64,000 nucleotides of DNA from Chrysogorgia sp. JL179-B06 (GCA_035772405.1 JAYKKM010000262.1:601001-665000); one strand, 5' to 3'; counted from the first letter of the stretch, positions 50,378-59,305 are shown. Notes: generated by a model not told the origin, from the letters alone. A program made the numbers and translations.

Positions 50378-50798
50378 GGTACACGCAGGGCCGTTCCGAA
50401 CACTGTTTGTTTGGGGGGGTGGAACAGGATGATTTACCTGATTTTTTTACCATATCACATTTTACCTGAAAATTTATCACATTTTACCTGATATCGTTTT
50501 GTCTGGCATCAATGCCCAGGCATTGTAATCGAGTTTTACTTTTGTTAATTATATTCCAGGAATTTCGGTAAAGTGCGCATCAATTTGTTATCACTGTTAA
50601 ATTAATTTCTTCATGATACACTTTAAAATATCTAAATTTTGTAATTATTATATAAATATATTACTAAGCAACCAAAACTTTTACCTGATTTTTTTTGTAT
50701 TATCAATTTCGGATTTACCTGAAAATTGTTATTCGCAATTATTGGGGGGGGTGTGACACCCCCCACACCCCCCCGCTCGGAACGGCCCTGGGTACACG
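50378..50798. mobile_element. hAT-type non-autonomous element, 405 bp
   Basis: An 8-bp target duplication, ggtacacg (50,378-50,385 and 50,791-50,798), flanks an element from 50,386 to 50,790. Its terminal inverted repeats begin CAGGGCCGTTCCGA. The 8-bp duplication and CAGGG ends are the hAT signature. It has no transposase. Near its right end is a G run facing a C run (ggggggggtgtgacacccccc). The 151-codon minus-strand frame across it is a by-product. Confidence 0.88.
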
Positions 50799-51940
50799 TC
50801 CCAAGAAGCTTCGAAACATTAACAGCAGCTGAATCGAAGGCCGAATGTGGGGCATACAACTTAACACTGGTCTCTGTCAAACAAATCCTAACCCAAACCC
50901 TAACCCTAAAACTGACTTGGGTTGATGCTATAATAATTTTACATTTCGGTTGCTCATATATTGAGAAAGGCCGAAAGGGCATGACTATTTTGCCAACTAT
51001 GAATCGGCTCTTACTTCGCAGCAAAAAATCTGTGGCACGGCCCTGGGGGAAACATGAAAGCAATAACAGCAATTTTAGTGTTTTCAAATACCAAATTATT
51101 ATATAAATACTATTTACAAGGCAGGTATTAACCCTTTAATACCTAGGTATGTCATTCTGCTAAATTTGTCTACTGTTGAGTCCGTTCTGCGCATGTGTGA
51201 TATTTCAAATGTGGGAACTCCATATGTCAACAAACTTCAACGGAATAGATTTGCGACAGTTTGCAAGCGAGTATTCGTCAAAGGTGGCGATGGCACGAGT
51301 GGTAGTTAAATATATTATCCACATTTAAGAACAGAACAGCTTCTTATGACACGCTTTTTGGCTTTTCAGCCAAGCGTGGAAAACAAATCCGCAATACTTC
51401 ATGTTCAATGTTTGTATAACGCAATGTAAGAACGTAAGAACATGTGCAGAACGAACTGGACGGCACCTTTAAACTCCTCCATGATCGAATCACACTCAAA
51501 CAACAACACGTTTTGTAGGTTGTAGCAATGCTAGGCAACTCAATTGCACCTGCCCCCCCCCCCCCCCCCCCAATGCCTTTTGGTGTTGCCAAAAGGGAAC
51601 AAGGCTCAGATTACTATATTATCTAATGCCAGACCCCCAAGCAAAGGTTTGGGTTCAAATTCCCCACCCCGGGGATTGATCAATGCCCAGAGGTGTCCCG
51701 GGGGGTGGGGGGGGGGGGTGTTGGTGGATTGTGGACATAGTTGGATTTGACTGATACATAACTTACCAACATGTAAACAAAAAATCGATTCTCTACTAAT
51801 TGCTATACAATGCGAACAATCGTTGAGTAAAAGCGAATGCAAATTAGAAAACTTCTTAACAAGAAGCGGTCAAAATGGGTGAATTGGCCATTTACTTCTC
51901 CCCCAGGAATTTCCCATATTTACTTCTAGTAATAAGTCTA
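50799..51940. other. Non-coding stretch with telomere-like relic and C/G tracts
   Basis: ccctaaccctaaa near 50,900 is a short interstitial telomeric-type sequence. C and G homopolymers lie at about 51,551-51,571 and 51,703-51,719. No gene was recognised. Confidence 0.5.
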
Positions 51941-51941
51941 C

Positions 51942-52107
51942 AAGCAAATACAAGACATTGAGAAGCAAATACAAGACATTGACGAGCAAATACAAGACAT
52001 TAACGAGCAAATACAAGACATTCACGAGCAAATACCAAATACAATGAGGCATTGACGAGCAAATACAAGGCATTGGCGAGCAAATACAAGATATTGACAA
52101 GCAAATA
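51942..52107 (+). repeat. 21-bp minisatellite
   Basis: About eight units of agcaaatacaagacattgac, with one disrupted unit near 52,035. On the plus strand one frame would give heptads of the type KQIQDIE, but it lacks an ATG and stops soon after. Coding is unlikely. Confidence 0.85.
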
Positions 52108-52980
52108 GATTGCCCTCGTACCTGCTCACTAGATGTGGGATTGCTAACACATTACTGAGTGCATGCATCTAACAGTCAATTTCTAATCCCTCATGCTTAA
52201 TAGTCTGTCTCACTATTCTACATTAAGGGGAGTGGATCGTGGTGGGACCTGCGGATGACATGAAAACACAGCCAGGGGGTTAGGGTTAGAAAACTTGTTA
52301 GGTGGGGGGTTAGAAAATTTGTTAGGTGGGGGTTAGGACTTTCAGTTGATAAGAATGAGCTGATTTACTGATTTGCCAACGTTAACTCAAGGAGGAAGAA
52401 ACATATAGTTGTCTAGGTATTCACGATTGTTTAACATATTTGTTCTGTATAGTGATAATATAGAAACTATAGTAGAGCCTTCATGGGACCCAAGACATAT
52501 ATAAGGGCCCCATCTACCTCTGTTATGCCACTGCAAGACATCTGGTATTTGTTAGATAGTGGGACCCATTATAACCCCCATAGACACAGGCTAAGTAAGA
52601 GTGTCGGACAGACCCAAGGTAGATGTTCTCATAGTTATTGATTTGTTTACTGTAATATGGTTTGGTTCTTATGAATACATATGATTAACATATTAATGTT
52701 ACAGTTATTTTCATACTGTGTTGTTATTTCTTATTATCAAGTTCCAATTACTCAAACATGGAGGGAAGAGCAGTAGGTAACCCCCCCCATATAGCGTATG
52801 AAAGGATGCCGACAGGAAGTGATTAAGTGTGAATTTTAATGAGCGTAGGAGAAAGTAATTAGTTTCGCACCTTGAATAATTAAAAAGATAATCCCCATGT
52901 GTTGCTATGTTTACTTTTACTTTGGCGTATTTTCTTCGCACGTTTTTTATCCGAGGCAGAACAAAGAGCGGTGCGTGCGA
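52108..52980. other. Non-coding stretch left of the Polinton
   Basis: gttagaaaa-ttgttaggtggggg occurs twice at about 52,280-52,335. No gene is evident. The left terminus of the Polinton could lie in or near this interval, but the matching right terminus is outside the window. Confidence 0.45.
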
Positions 52981-53095
52981 AAAGTAATTAGTATTGTTAG
53001 TGTGACGAGCGCATGACAGAATAATATAGAACGTGCGTACAGAGTGACAATGCATTGAAAGTAATTAGTATTGTTAATGTGACAAGCGCATGGCA
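52981..53095 (+). repeat. Direct repeats upstream of the first Polinton gene
   Basis: A 38-bp sequence beginning aaagtaattagtattgtta occurs at 52,981-53,018 and again at 53,058-53,095 with three changes. A shorter form (gaaagtaattagttt) is near 52,853. These may be subterminal repeats of the element or promoter elements of the rightward block. Confidence 0.7.
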
Positions 53096-53214
53096 ACGGA
53101 AAGACATAACACTGCGAGCGTTGCCTTCTTAAACGCCGGCCAAACATACCACAGCACTCTACCTGAAGTGTTTCACCGTGCTGAACCATTCGTTTACGTA
53201 TATTTCTGGCATAG

Positions 53215-53739
53215 ATGGAATGTCTACATGGAAAACCTGCTTCTTGCTCGACAACAAAAAATGGTTCATTCTGGTTTTGTGGACAAAAACCTAGTTGTGG
53301 TTTTATTTGTTCTGAGGACGATGGTTACATATTTCAAAAAGCCATGGACGATTGGAAATCTACCAATTTAGGGCAGCCTATATGTCAGGGACATGGAAAA
53401 CCTGCAAAGTTCCGTATTGTGAAAGATCAATTGAAAGAGAACTACGGCAGACCATACTTTACGTGTGCAGAACGTAAAAAACAGTGTTCCCTCTGGATGT
53501 GGGCAGACGAAAATCAAGTCGAGAAACCGAATTGTTATCACGGGCAGCAGAGCTCCATGAAGAAAGTAAAAAAGGAAGGTCCTAACAAAGGTCTGATGTT
53601 CTTTTGCTGTTCAAGCGAGAATGAAACGGCATGTAATTTCTTTCAATGGGCACCAGAGGAACCACCAAAGTCTTCCCATGCTGAAGAGACTTTCATACCT
53701 ACATTCTACAATTGTTTTTCCAATCCTCAGCAGAACTGA
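53215..53739 (+). CDS. Triple GRF-type zinc-finger protein
   Basis: 174 residues are made almost entirely of three GRF-type zinc knuckles. They are C3-x-H5 with C22 and C28; C57-x-x-H60 with C84 and C91; and C107-x-H109 with C132 and C140. Each is followed by an aromatic-rich segment (CSLWMWADE, CNFFQWAPEE). GRF fingers bind single-stranded nucleic acid in topoisomerase III-alpha, APE2 and TTF2. A role in element DNA replication or in protecting single strands is inferred. The first Cys is residue 3, so an upstream exon or start is possible. An overlapping frame starting at 53,090 is not supported beyond its length. It is the first gene of the rightward block. Confidence 0.78.
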   Translation: MECLHGKPASCSTTKNGSFWFCGQKPSCGFICSEDDGYIFQKAMDDWKSTNLGQPICQGHGKPAKFRIVKDQLKENYGRPYFTCAERKKQCSLWMWADENQVEKPNCYHGQQSSMKKVKKEGPNKGLMFFCCSSENETACNFFQWAPEEPPKSSHAEETFIPTFYNCFSNPQQN

Positions 53740-53873
53740 AACACTTATAACAGTAGATAATATAAACAGTTTAAACATATATTACAGTGTAAAACCATTT
53801 TGTATTGTTATGAGATTCAAATACATAAATGAACCGTTTCACACGGTGTGCTCATTCACTGTTGTTGTATTAA

Positions 53874-54245
53874 ATGGGAAAGATGGATTTAATTTTAGAT
53901 GAGCTTCAAAGAAATGACATAGACTTTGATATGAAAACGCTATCGCATCATATAAATTACTTACTTGAACATCATAAGTCTGCATTTCGAAGTCGGGAAG
54001 TTCTTGCAAATTCTCTCGATCTAACAACTATATTCTATGAGATTGATGTTAACAATTTTGGTCGTGCTATGTCTTACCTAACATTGATATATTTGTTAAA
54101 AGACATTAACCCCGAGGAAATTACGCGTGGTGCTGTACAATTAGTTGCAACAGCTTTAAAAACCTTTGACTTTAGAGAGTTCAAGATCGAAGAAAGTTTT
54201 TACAGCAAAATGCTTTCTCTCGCCAAACGTTTTACTTCACTATAA
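53874..54245 (+). CDS. Bcl-2-like protein (candidate), 123 aa
   Basis: This is a small all-helical protein. Residues 56-75, EIDVNNFGRAMSYLTLIYLL, fit the spacing of a BH1 motif: an acidic lead, then N-(W/F)-G-R, then a hydrophobic helix. No clear BH2 tryptophan pair or C-terminal membrane anchor is seen, and the chain is shorter than cellular Bcl-2 proteins. Bcl-2 homologues are known in adenoviruses and have been reported in adintoviruses, where they would block apoptosis of the infected cell. It lies between the GRF gene and the ATPase. A second Met at residue 4 is an alternative start. The family call rests on one motif, so it is only moderate. Confidence 0.5.
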   Translation: MGKMDLILDELQRNDIDFDMKTLSHHINYLLEHHKSAFRSREVLANSLDLTTIFYEIDVNNFGRAMSYLTLIYLLKDINPEEITRGAVQLVATALKTFDFREFKIEESFYSKMLSLAKRFTSL

Positions 54246-54297
54246 ACTAAAAGAACATATGAGATAAAACTCATTATGTGTTTTGTCTGTGAACACT

Positions 54298-54939
54298 ATG
54301 GATGTGAGATTTAAAACGCCGGCAAATTTTTATATTTGCGGTCAAAGTCAAAGTGGGAAATCACATTTAGTTCGCTCTATGCTACATCATTTGGAAGAAC
54401 TGTTTCATCCTGTTCCGACCAAAGTAATATATTGCTATGGAGAGTATCAAAAAGAATTTGATGAATTATCAAGGACCCTACCAAATGTTGAATTAGTGGA
54501 GGGCTTTCCGAATGACTTGTATGACATGACAGATGGATGTGAGAACTCCCTAGTAGTACTGGATGATTTGATGTCGCAGTGTTCTAGTGATCAACGCATG
54601 TCGGACCTATTTACGCGCGGTTCTCATCATCGTGGCATATCCGTGTTGTACCTTACCCAAAACCTATTTCCACCTGGTAAATTGTCACGAACAATCAGTC
54701 TAAATTCTCACTACATGTTGGTATTTCGAAATCCACGCGATTCGCTTGGTATTTCGACACTTGCGAAACAAATGTTTCCTAAATATAGTAATTACTTTAT
54801 GGAATCATATCGTGATGCTACAAGTAAACCTTACGGATATTTAATGATTGATTGTCATCAACTGACACCAGAGAACATGCGTCTTAGAACCAACATTTTA
54901 CCTGGGGAAAGACAGATTGTCTACGTGAAGCGTACTTAA
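54298..54939 (+). CDS. DNA packaging ATPase (FtsK/HerA, A32-like)
   Basis: 213 residues from the ATG at 54,298; a longer version would need a TTG start and is not used. Walker A is GQSQSGKS (15-22) and Walker B LVVLDD (85-90), followed by a conserved RGSHHRGISVLYLTQN strand typical of the viral branch of the HerA/FtsK superfamily. It pumps the genome into preformed capsids and is one of the hallmark morphogenesis genes of Polintons. The length is normal for the family. Confidence 0.93.
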   Translation: MDVRFKTPANFYICGQSQSGKSHLVRSMLHHLEELFHPVPTKVIYCYGEYQKEFDELSRTLPNVELVEGFPNDLYDMTDGCENSLVVLDDLMSQCSSDQRMSDLFTRGSHHRGISVLYLTQNLFPPGKLSRTISLNSHYMLVFRNPRDSLGISTLAKQMFPKYSNYFMESYRDATSKPYGYLMIDCHQLTPENMRLRTNILPGERQIVYVKRT

Positions 54940-54974
54940 GTTGCGTGTGTCGTTAAAAATTCATCATTTGCAAG

Positions 54975-55304
54975 ATGTCGAAGCGCCTGAGAGGAAGTCT
55001 TCCCTATCTTCAGGTTATAGTGAAATCTAAACCTAAATTGCGAAAATTACTTATCGATAACGTTCCTGCGAATGTTATCACGGCTATTTGTGAGTGTTCA
55101 CTGAATTTACTTAAAGGCGTCATTCCAGTAACACCGGGTCAAAAACGACGTTTGGCGCGCTACAAGACACATCTCCGCGCGTTGGCAAATAAGAAAGTGT
55201 CGAGGAAACGGAAAAAGTTGTACCTTAATCAGAATGGTGGAAATTTATTGACAGCTCTTTTGCCACCGGTTCTTAGTGTACTTGGAAGTTTGTTAGTAAA
55301 ATGA
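54975..55304 (+). CDS. Small basic protein with hydrophobic tail, adenovirus pX-like
   Basis: 109 residues. The middle is strongly basic (QKRRLARYKTHLRALANKK, SRKRKKL), and the C terminus is glycine- and leucine-rich (NGGNLLTALLPPVLSVLGSL). That plan, a DNA-binding basic part followed by a hydrophobic tail after a Gly-Gly, resembles adenovirus core protein pX. The Gly-Gly could be a protease site, but this is inference. The stop TGA overlaps the next gene's start (ATGA). Confidence 0.65.
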   Translation: MSKRLRGSLPYLQVIVKSKPKLRKLLIDNVPANVITAICECSLNLLKGVIPVTPGQKRRLARYKTHLRALANKKVSRKRKKLYLNQNGGNLLTALLPPVLSVLGSLLVK

Positions 55305-56029
55305 AGCACGCAAAACGAATGGTTTTGGTCCCTGAGGATGCACTCCACAGATACGAACAAAGACAAAGACTTGAGACCTCCCCGATTATGGCCAACATGA
55401 TGCATAAAGATACGGACATGTCAAATATTCTCCAACGTACGGATATGGATGATGCTGAAAAGCAAAAATTGTACTATGCAAATTTGACACGTTATTTAGA
55501 CTTGAAGCGACAAAAGGACAGTCAAATACCAACCGTTCGGATAGCACCAGGCGCTGAAAGTAAAGAGAAGCCCAAAGAAAAGGCACAGTTACCTGATGTA
55601 ACCGTAGTGGAGAGTATTCCGAAAACAATGCGCGGTAGAGCTACAGCACTTTTGAACCGTTTGAAAACAAGACCTGACGTTATTTCCTGGGATGAAACGG
55701 GACAAGTCAAGCTCGAGGGTGAAACCATCCCGCAATCAAACATATCTGATTTGGTTTCGGACGCTATGAGGGCAAGAAAAAATTTCAATCCTACGGGCTC
55801 AAAAGAATTTTTTCGTGTTTTATCCAAGATTAATATACCTAAAGATCTTGTGCGGAATGAGGAAAGATGGAGACAGTCCTTAGTTGACAATTCGTCTGGA
55901 GAAGAAGAGGTTCTTTACCACAGCCCACAGCGTGCAAGCCCACAAAGTGCAAGCCCAATGAAATATATCCGGTCTATGCTGAAGAGACCTGGAGAAAAAC
56001 AAACTCAGAAACGTTGGCTTAATTATTAA
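55301..56029 (+). CDS. Conserved Polinton-associated protein, 242 aa, function unknown
   Basis: It starts in the ATGA overlap with the preceding gene. It is charged and mostly helical: ETSPIMANMMHKDTDMSNIL near the N terminus, then a Lys/Glu-rich linker, then VVESIPKTMRGRATALLNRL, DVISWDETGQVKLEGETI and DLVSDAMRARKNFNP. The C terminus has a short tandem (SPQRASPQSASP) and a basic end. Similar ORFs accompany ATPase and capsid genes in cnidarian Polintons (from memory). A virion or scaffold role is plausible but unshown. No enzymatic motif is visible. Confidence 0.75.
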   Translation: MKHAKRMVLVPEDALHRYEQRQRLETSPIMANMMHKDTDMSNILQRTDMDDAEKQKLYYANLTRYLDLKRQKDSQIPTVRIAPGAESKEKPKEKAQLPDVTVVESIPKTMRGRATALLNRLKTRPDVISWDETGQVKLEGETIPQSNISDLVSDAMRARKNFNPTGSKEFFRVLSKINIPKDLVRNEERWRQSLVDNSSGEEEVLYHSPQRASPQSASPMKYIRSMLKRPGEKQTQKRWLNY

Positions 56030-56178
56030 TAAATAACATGTAAATGTTTTCGAGTTATTCAATAAATCATGTTTTAATAAAAAAGTCTTCTAGTTGTCAT
56101 TTTTGCGTTTAGGGGACAGTACAAATCAAGACACACACGATTTTACAACAACAATTATTTATTGAAATAAACGATACA
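56030..56178. terminator. Convergent 3' ends with polyadenylation signals on both strands
   Basis: AATAAA occurs at 56,061-56,066 and 56,076-56,081 for the rightward block. Its complement, TTTATT at 56,158-56,163, serves the leftward block and lies 15 bp past the protease stop. This compact bidirectional end separates the two gene blocks. Confidence 0.75.
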
Positions 56179-56691
56179 TTATTTTTCAACCCTCTTTTTA
56201 CTAAACTGATTAAAGTTAACATTTGAACGATTTAACACTATTTTAAAATGCCTATTAACAAACTGAGACACTTTTGCGTCGTTTAACACAGTATCGTTAG
56301 TAAATAACTGTACGATTTTATTCATGCTCTGTCCTCGTGCTCTATGACTGAGATAAAATATGCAATACTGGCCACACACGTCTGACCAAACGCTTTGCAG
56401 TTTACGCGTGTTGAATTCCCATTCATAAGGCTTTAAAAAGTCTCCAAACGAATCCCTGTAGTGATCTGGTGGTTGTCCATAACTGTCAAAAAACTCTCCT
56501 CTTTGCTCTGAAGGAAAGTAAAAGGCCACCCAATGCGTTCCGGGTTCACTGCTCGGGTCTGTGTTTGCGACAAATCCACACGGCCATTTGTCGATCGTTC
56601 GAGGTAGTTTATCAGAAGGAAACACACCGCAAAATGTCTTGCTTGTTACAGGATCTTGTTCTAGTGCACGAGTTATTTGAGCAGTATTCAT
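56179..56691 (-). CDS. Adenain-type cysteine protease (virion maturation)
   Basis: 170 residues. The triad and oxyanion residues are all present with adenain-like spacing: H53 (GTHWVAFYF), D69 (FFDSYG), Q99 (KLQSVW) and C106 (DVCGQYC). It belongs to the Ulp1/adenain clan and would cleave capsid and core precursors at Gly-containing sites during maturation. The ATG directly abuts the stop codon of the capsid gene upstream (TAGATG), suggesting a shared transcript or very compact promoters. The length is close to that of adenovirus protease. Confidence 0.92.
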   Translation of the reverse strand: MNTAQITRALEQDPVTSKTFCGVFPSDKLPRTIDKWPCGFVANTDPSSEPGTHWVAFYFPSEQRGEFFDSYGQPPDHYRDSFGDFLKPYEWEFNTRKLQSVWSDVCGQYCIFYLSHRARGQSMNKIVQLFTNDTVLNDAKVSQFVNRHFKIVLNRSNVNFNQFSKKRVEK

Positions 56692-58020
56692 CTAACCAGA
56701 GTAGTCGTAAACAACGTTTCTTTCTGCGTCGATTTGGATCAGGTTTTCGAATTCCCCGTAACAGACGAGACTCACAGCTGCTGCTGGTGCCGCAGAGAAC
56801 TTGATGTCAACTGCGAGATTTCCTCTTTGAACAGCGTTGAAATGGGGTGACGATCCACACATATCAGCGGACAGATCGAAAGCATAAATTGCATAACCAT
56901 TTGGAAAGTCTTCTCGAGATATATCGTTTCCACTGTTGTAATACATTTTTCCCGTACCAGAAAACAACGTACTGAATGCTTCAACAAATCTAGGGTTTGC
57001 ACCAAAGGAAAGTTGCATCGGCTTGAACGGCATGTCTTCCCCATTCACGGTTATTCCAATAGAGGACACGTTAAAATTCTGAAAGTTGTACGGATTCTTC
57101 TTGTATGCACCGTTGAACGCTTCGCTTTCGACCAATCCGAAGACAAACGATTTCGGTACAAGTCCATTAAAGACGTTATCTTTTCTCAGGGAGGGATTTC
57201 CTGCTGGAATGATAAAACTCTTGCACTCGACGCGACGAATAGGGTAGAATGCCGGTCCTTTTTTCAATGCAATCTCGTGAGCCATGGAAATGCTTGGGCT
57301 AACTTTCACTTTACGTATCTTGAGACGGGCATCGATTAGCTTTACTTTGTAATCGACATCATTCTCAGACGCCATCAGACAAAACTCGTTACCATTTCGA
57401 TTCAGAATTACTTTCAGGTCTACAAAACTTAGTAGAAGACGTTCGGTGAAAAACACGTCGCTGAATATAGGTCCAGCCATTTCAACGGTTCCACTTTCTT
57501 TGCTAAACACATATCTCTTTTTAAGACCAATGTTGGCGTTGGCAACCGCTATTGTCGGATCTGCCACATTCATTTTTCCTGCAGTATCTTTGTAAAACAG
57601 CGCTGCAGTGAGTTGAGAGTCCTTTGCGGACGGACCATAGTTGAGAAGGGTCTCCAGGTATGCTCGGTACGCATAGGTACCCGTGGCCTGTGTCACTTGC
57701 TTTTCTTTCAGAAAGACATCGACTTGTTTGAACAGACTGTGCAGGAGATTGTTCACCACACCAACCTTTTGGTCTGCGTCAAGATTTGTGTCGTCTGCTT
57801 TGGTAACTTTTGCTCTCACCACGAGAATCGTTTTCGATAAATCGACATAATCTTCAGTGCCTGCAGACAGGAACGTGATTGGACCACCGTCCGATACACT
57901 GGATACAGGTTGATGATCTATCCAATGACCCTTCTCCAAACTGACTTGTGTTGGAGGCACCAAAAATATGTCAAGTTCGGTTTTGGTGCATTCTTGCGAC
58001 TTTGAGTGTACGAAATTCAT
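56692..58020 (-). CDS. Major capsid protein (double jelly-roll, hexon-like)
   Basis: 442 residues with no membrane segments and alternating beta-rich stretches. It starts MNFVHSKSQECTKTELDIFL and carries PPTQVSLEKGHWIDHQPVSS and PYNFQNFNVSSIGITVNGE. It belongs to the family annotated in animal genomes as F54H12.2-like proteins, which are Polinton/adintovirus major capsid proteins with the double jelly-roll fold of hexon. The length is typical. It lies 3 bp after the minor protein gene and directly before the protease, the usual morphogenesis cluster. Confidence 0.88.
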   Translation of the reverse strand: MNFVHSKSQECTKTELDIFLVPPTQVSLEKGHWIDHQPVSSVSDGGPITFLSAGTEDYVDLSKTILVVRAKVTKADDTNLDADQKVGVVNNLLHSLFKQVDVFLKEKQVTQATGTYAYRAYLETLLNYGPSAKDSQLTAALFYKDTAGKMNVADPTIAVANANIGLKKRYVFSKESGTVEMAGPIFSDVFFTERLLLSFVDLKVILNRNGNEFCLMASENDVDYKVKLIDARLKIRKVKVSPSISMAHEIALKKGPAFYPIRRVECKSFIIPAGNPSLRKDNVFNGLVPKSFVFGLVESEAFNGAYKKNPYNFQNFNVSSIGITVNGEDMPFKPMQLSFGANPRFVEAFSTLFSGTGKMYYNSGNDISREDFPNGYAIYAFDLSADMCGSSPHFNAVQRGNLAVDIKFSAAPAAAVSLVCYGEFENLIQIDAERNVVYDYSG

Positions 58021-58023
58021 GTT

Positions 58024-58509
58024 TTAACCAAATACGTCTTCTGCACGAGCTGTTTTCCGCTTCTTGGTCTGATTGCTTCTGGTAGCAGACGGAGATGACT
58101 TTCTCTTTTTATTTGTTTTGCTCTTGGTCTTTCCGGTAGCAGATGCCTTTCTCTTTTTATTTGTTTGTCTCGCACGTTTTCCGCTTCCTGTCTGAGTCAT
58201 CAGCGTATTGACAGCTTTCATTTTCGCAACATTGGCGGCCTGTTTGGCTCGTGCTTTTGCCGATTCTTTTACGTTTTTACCAGCTAGGACATCGCCCAAG
58301 AAGTTCGCACCACTATTCAGGGCAATATTTCCAAGAGCTCGGGCGCCACTTTTAACCATCGGCATGACTGCTCTTGCAACACTACGAAACAGGCCACCGA
58401 GTCCATATCCCATCTGACCATGGCCCATTTGCCAGGGACTACCTCTGAAAACAGACATCCCACGGCCTTGTTGTTGGTCAAGGTAGTAACGTACGTATGG
58501 ATTATTCAT
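58024..58509 (-). CDS. Basic glycine-rich minor virion protein (pVI/core-like)
   Basis: 161 residues. The N terminus is Tyr/Gln/Gly-rich (NNPYVRYYLDQQQGRGMS), followed by GHGQMGYGLGGLFRSVARAV, which could form an amphipathic helix like the membrane-active helix of adenovirus pVI. The C-terminal third is Lys/Arg-rich, with four clusters of the nuclear-signal type KKRK. This fits an internal minor capsid or DNA-condensing protein. The exact equivalence (pVI or core) is uncertain. It has 2-3 bp spacing on both sides. Confidence 0.7.
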   Translation of the reverse strand: MNNPYVRYYLDQQQGRGMSVFRGSPWQMGHGQMGYGLGGLFRSVARAVMPMVKSGARALGNIALNSGANFLGDVLAGKNVKESAKARAKQAANVAKMKAVNTLMTQTGSGKRARQTNKKRKASATGKTKSKTNKKRKSSPSATRSNQTKKRKTARAEDVFG

Positions 58510-58511
58510 CT

Positions 58512-59258
58512 TCAGGTAAAGTAATTATGCTGTCTGAAGTGCAGTGTTATCACCACCTTCCCACGTTCAAATGGCACAGCATCGCCTGTGTCGTTCCTTA
58601 AAAGAATTTCCACGTCTTCGAATGATTTGGTTTGGACAGACACATGTTGTATGTTTGTGAAAGTTTTAGTAATCACGTCACCAGACTTGCCCTCAACGGG
58701 AATGCTTCTGAGTAATTGGGCGTTCGTATCTCCGACGACCTGCGGCTGTACAATATCACAATAGATGTAGATATTCGTCATACCAAACAAGTCCGCCACG
58801 TAAGGGCTTTCGGTCGTTTTTGTTATCTTTACATCTTTTCCTCCAAACCCTAGGATAATCGACAATCGTCCAACTAAAGCCAACACGTAAGGTTTTTTTA
58901 TAACCACTGTTACTTTTCCAGTTAAAGCACTAAACGTTAACTTAACGTTGTCCCTAACATCTTTCGCCAGAGCTTTATTGATGGCTTTGACGAGATCTTG
59001 CATTGTCTCGTAATAGCCATAATCCACAAATGTAGTTGAGAAAATGTAGCCATCGTCACTGTAGTATAGATGCGTATCGTCCTTTTGTAGGGTATACCAC
59101 GTGTTAGGGTACGAGATGGAGTACAAACCCACTTCCCAATCGCCATTCAAATCAATGGTTTGTGGCAATTTTACACGATAACTTGTGGTTTTATTATCGG
59201 GAAAAGTAGAAAGCGATGCATTGCTAGGAAGCGTGAGATAAAAATGCGTTCCGCTCAT
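58512..59258 (-). CDS. Penton-like minor capsid protein
   Basis: 248 residues from the ATG at 59,258 (MSGTHFYLTLPSNASLS); a longer frame needs a GTG start and is not used. It is beta-rich throughout, with LPQTIDLNGDWEVGLYSISY, a pattern seen in Polinton and virophage penton-type proteins from the same gene cluster. It is expected to close the fivefold vertices as a single jelly-roll. Identification is by context and the N-terminal pattern. Confidence 0.75.
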   Translation of the reverse strand: MSGTHFYLTLPSNASLSTFPDNKTTSYRVKLPQTIDLNGDWEVGLYSISYPNTWYTLQKDDTHLYYSDDGYIFSTTFVDYGYYETMQDLVKAINKALAKDVRDNVKLTFSALTGKVTVVIKKPYVLALVGRLSIILGFGGKDVKITKTTESPYVADLFGMTNIYIYCDIVQPQVVGDTNAQLLRSIPVEGKSGDVITKTFTNIQHVSVQTKSFEDVEILLRNDTGDAVPFERGKVVITLHFRQHNYFT

Positions 59259-59305
59259 TGTCAGTACTAAAGTATGAATAAAAGACACACAGTACACGCG
59301 CTAGT

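Noticed and set aside
50632..51106. 126- and 151-codon frames on opposite strands
   Set aside because: Both run through the hAT-type element and its G/C tracts and overlap each other; no recognisable domain.
53090..53371. 93-codon frame MATERHNTAS...
   Set aside because: It overlaps the GRF gene in another frame and has no domain. Its first third could be a 5' exon, but no donor site could be fixed.
54283..54297. Longer ATPase start
   Set aside because: It would need a TTG start; the ATG at 54,298 is 14 codons before Walker A and sufficient.
59259..59297. Longer penton protein start
   Set aside because: It needs a GTG start; the ATG of MSGTHF fits the family pattern better.
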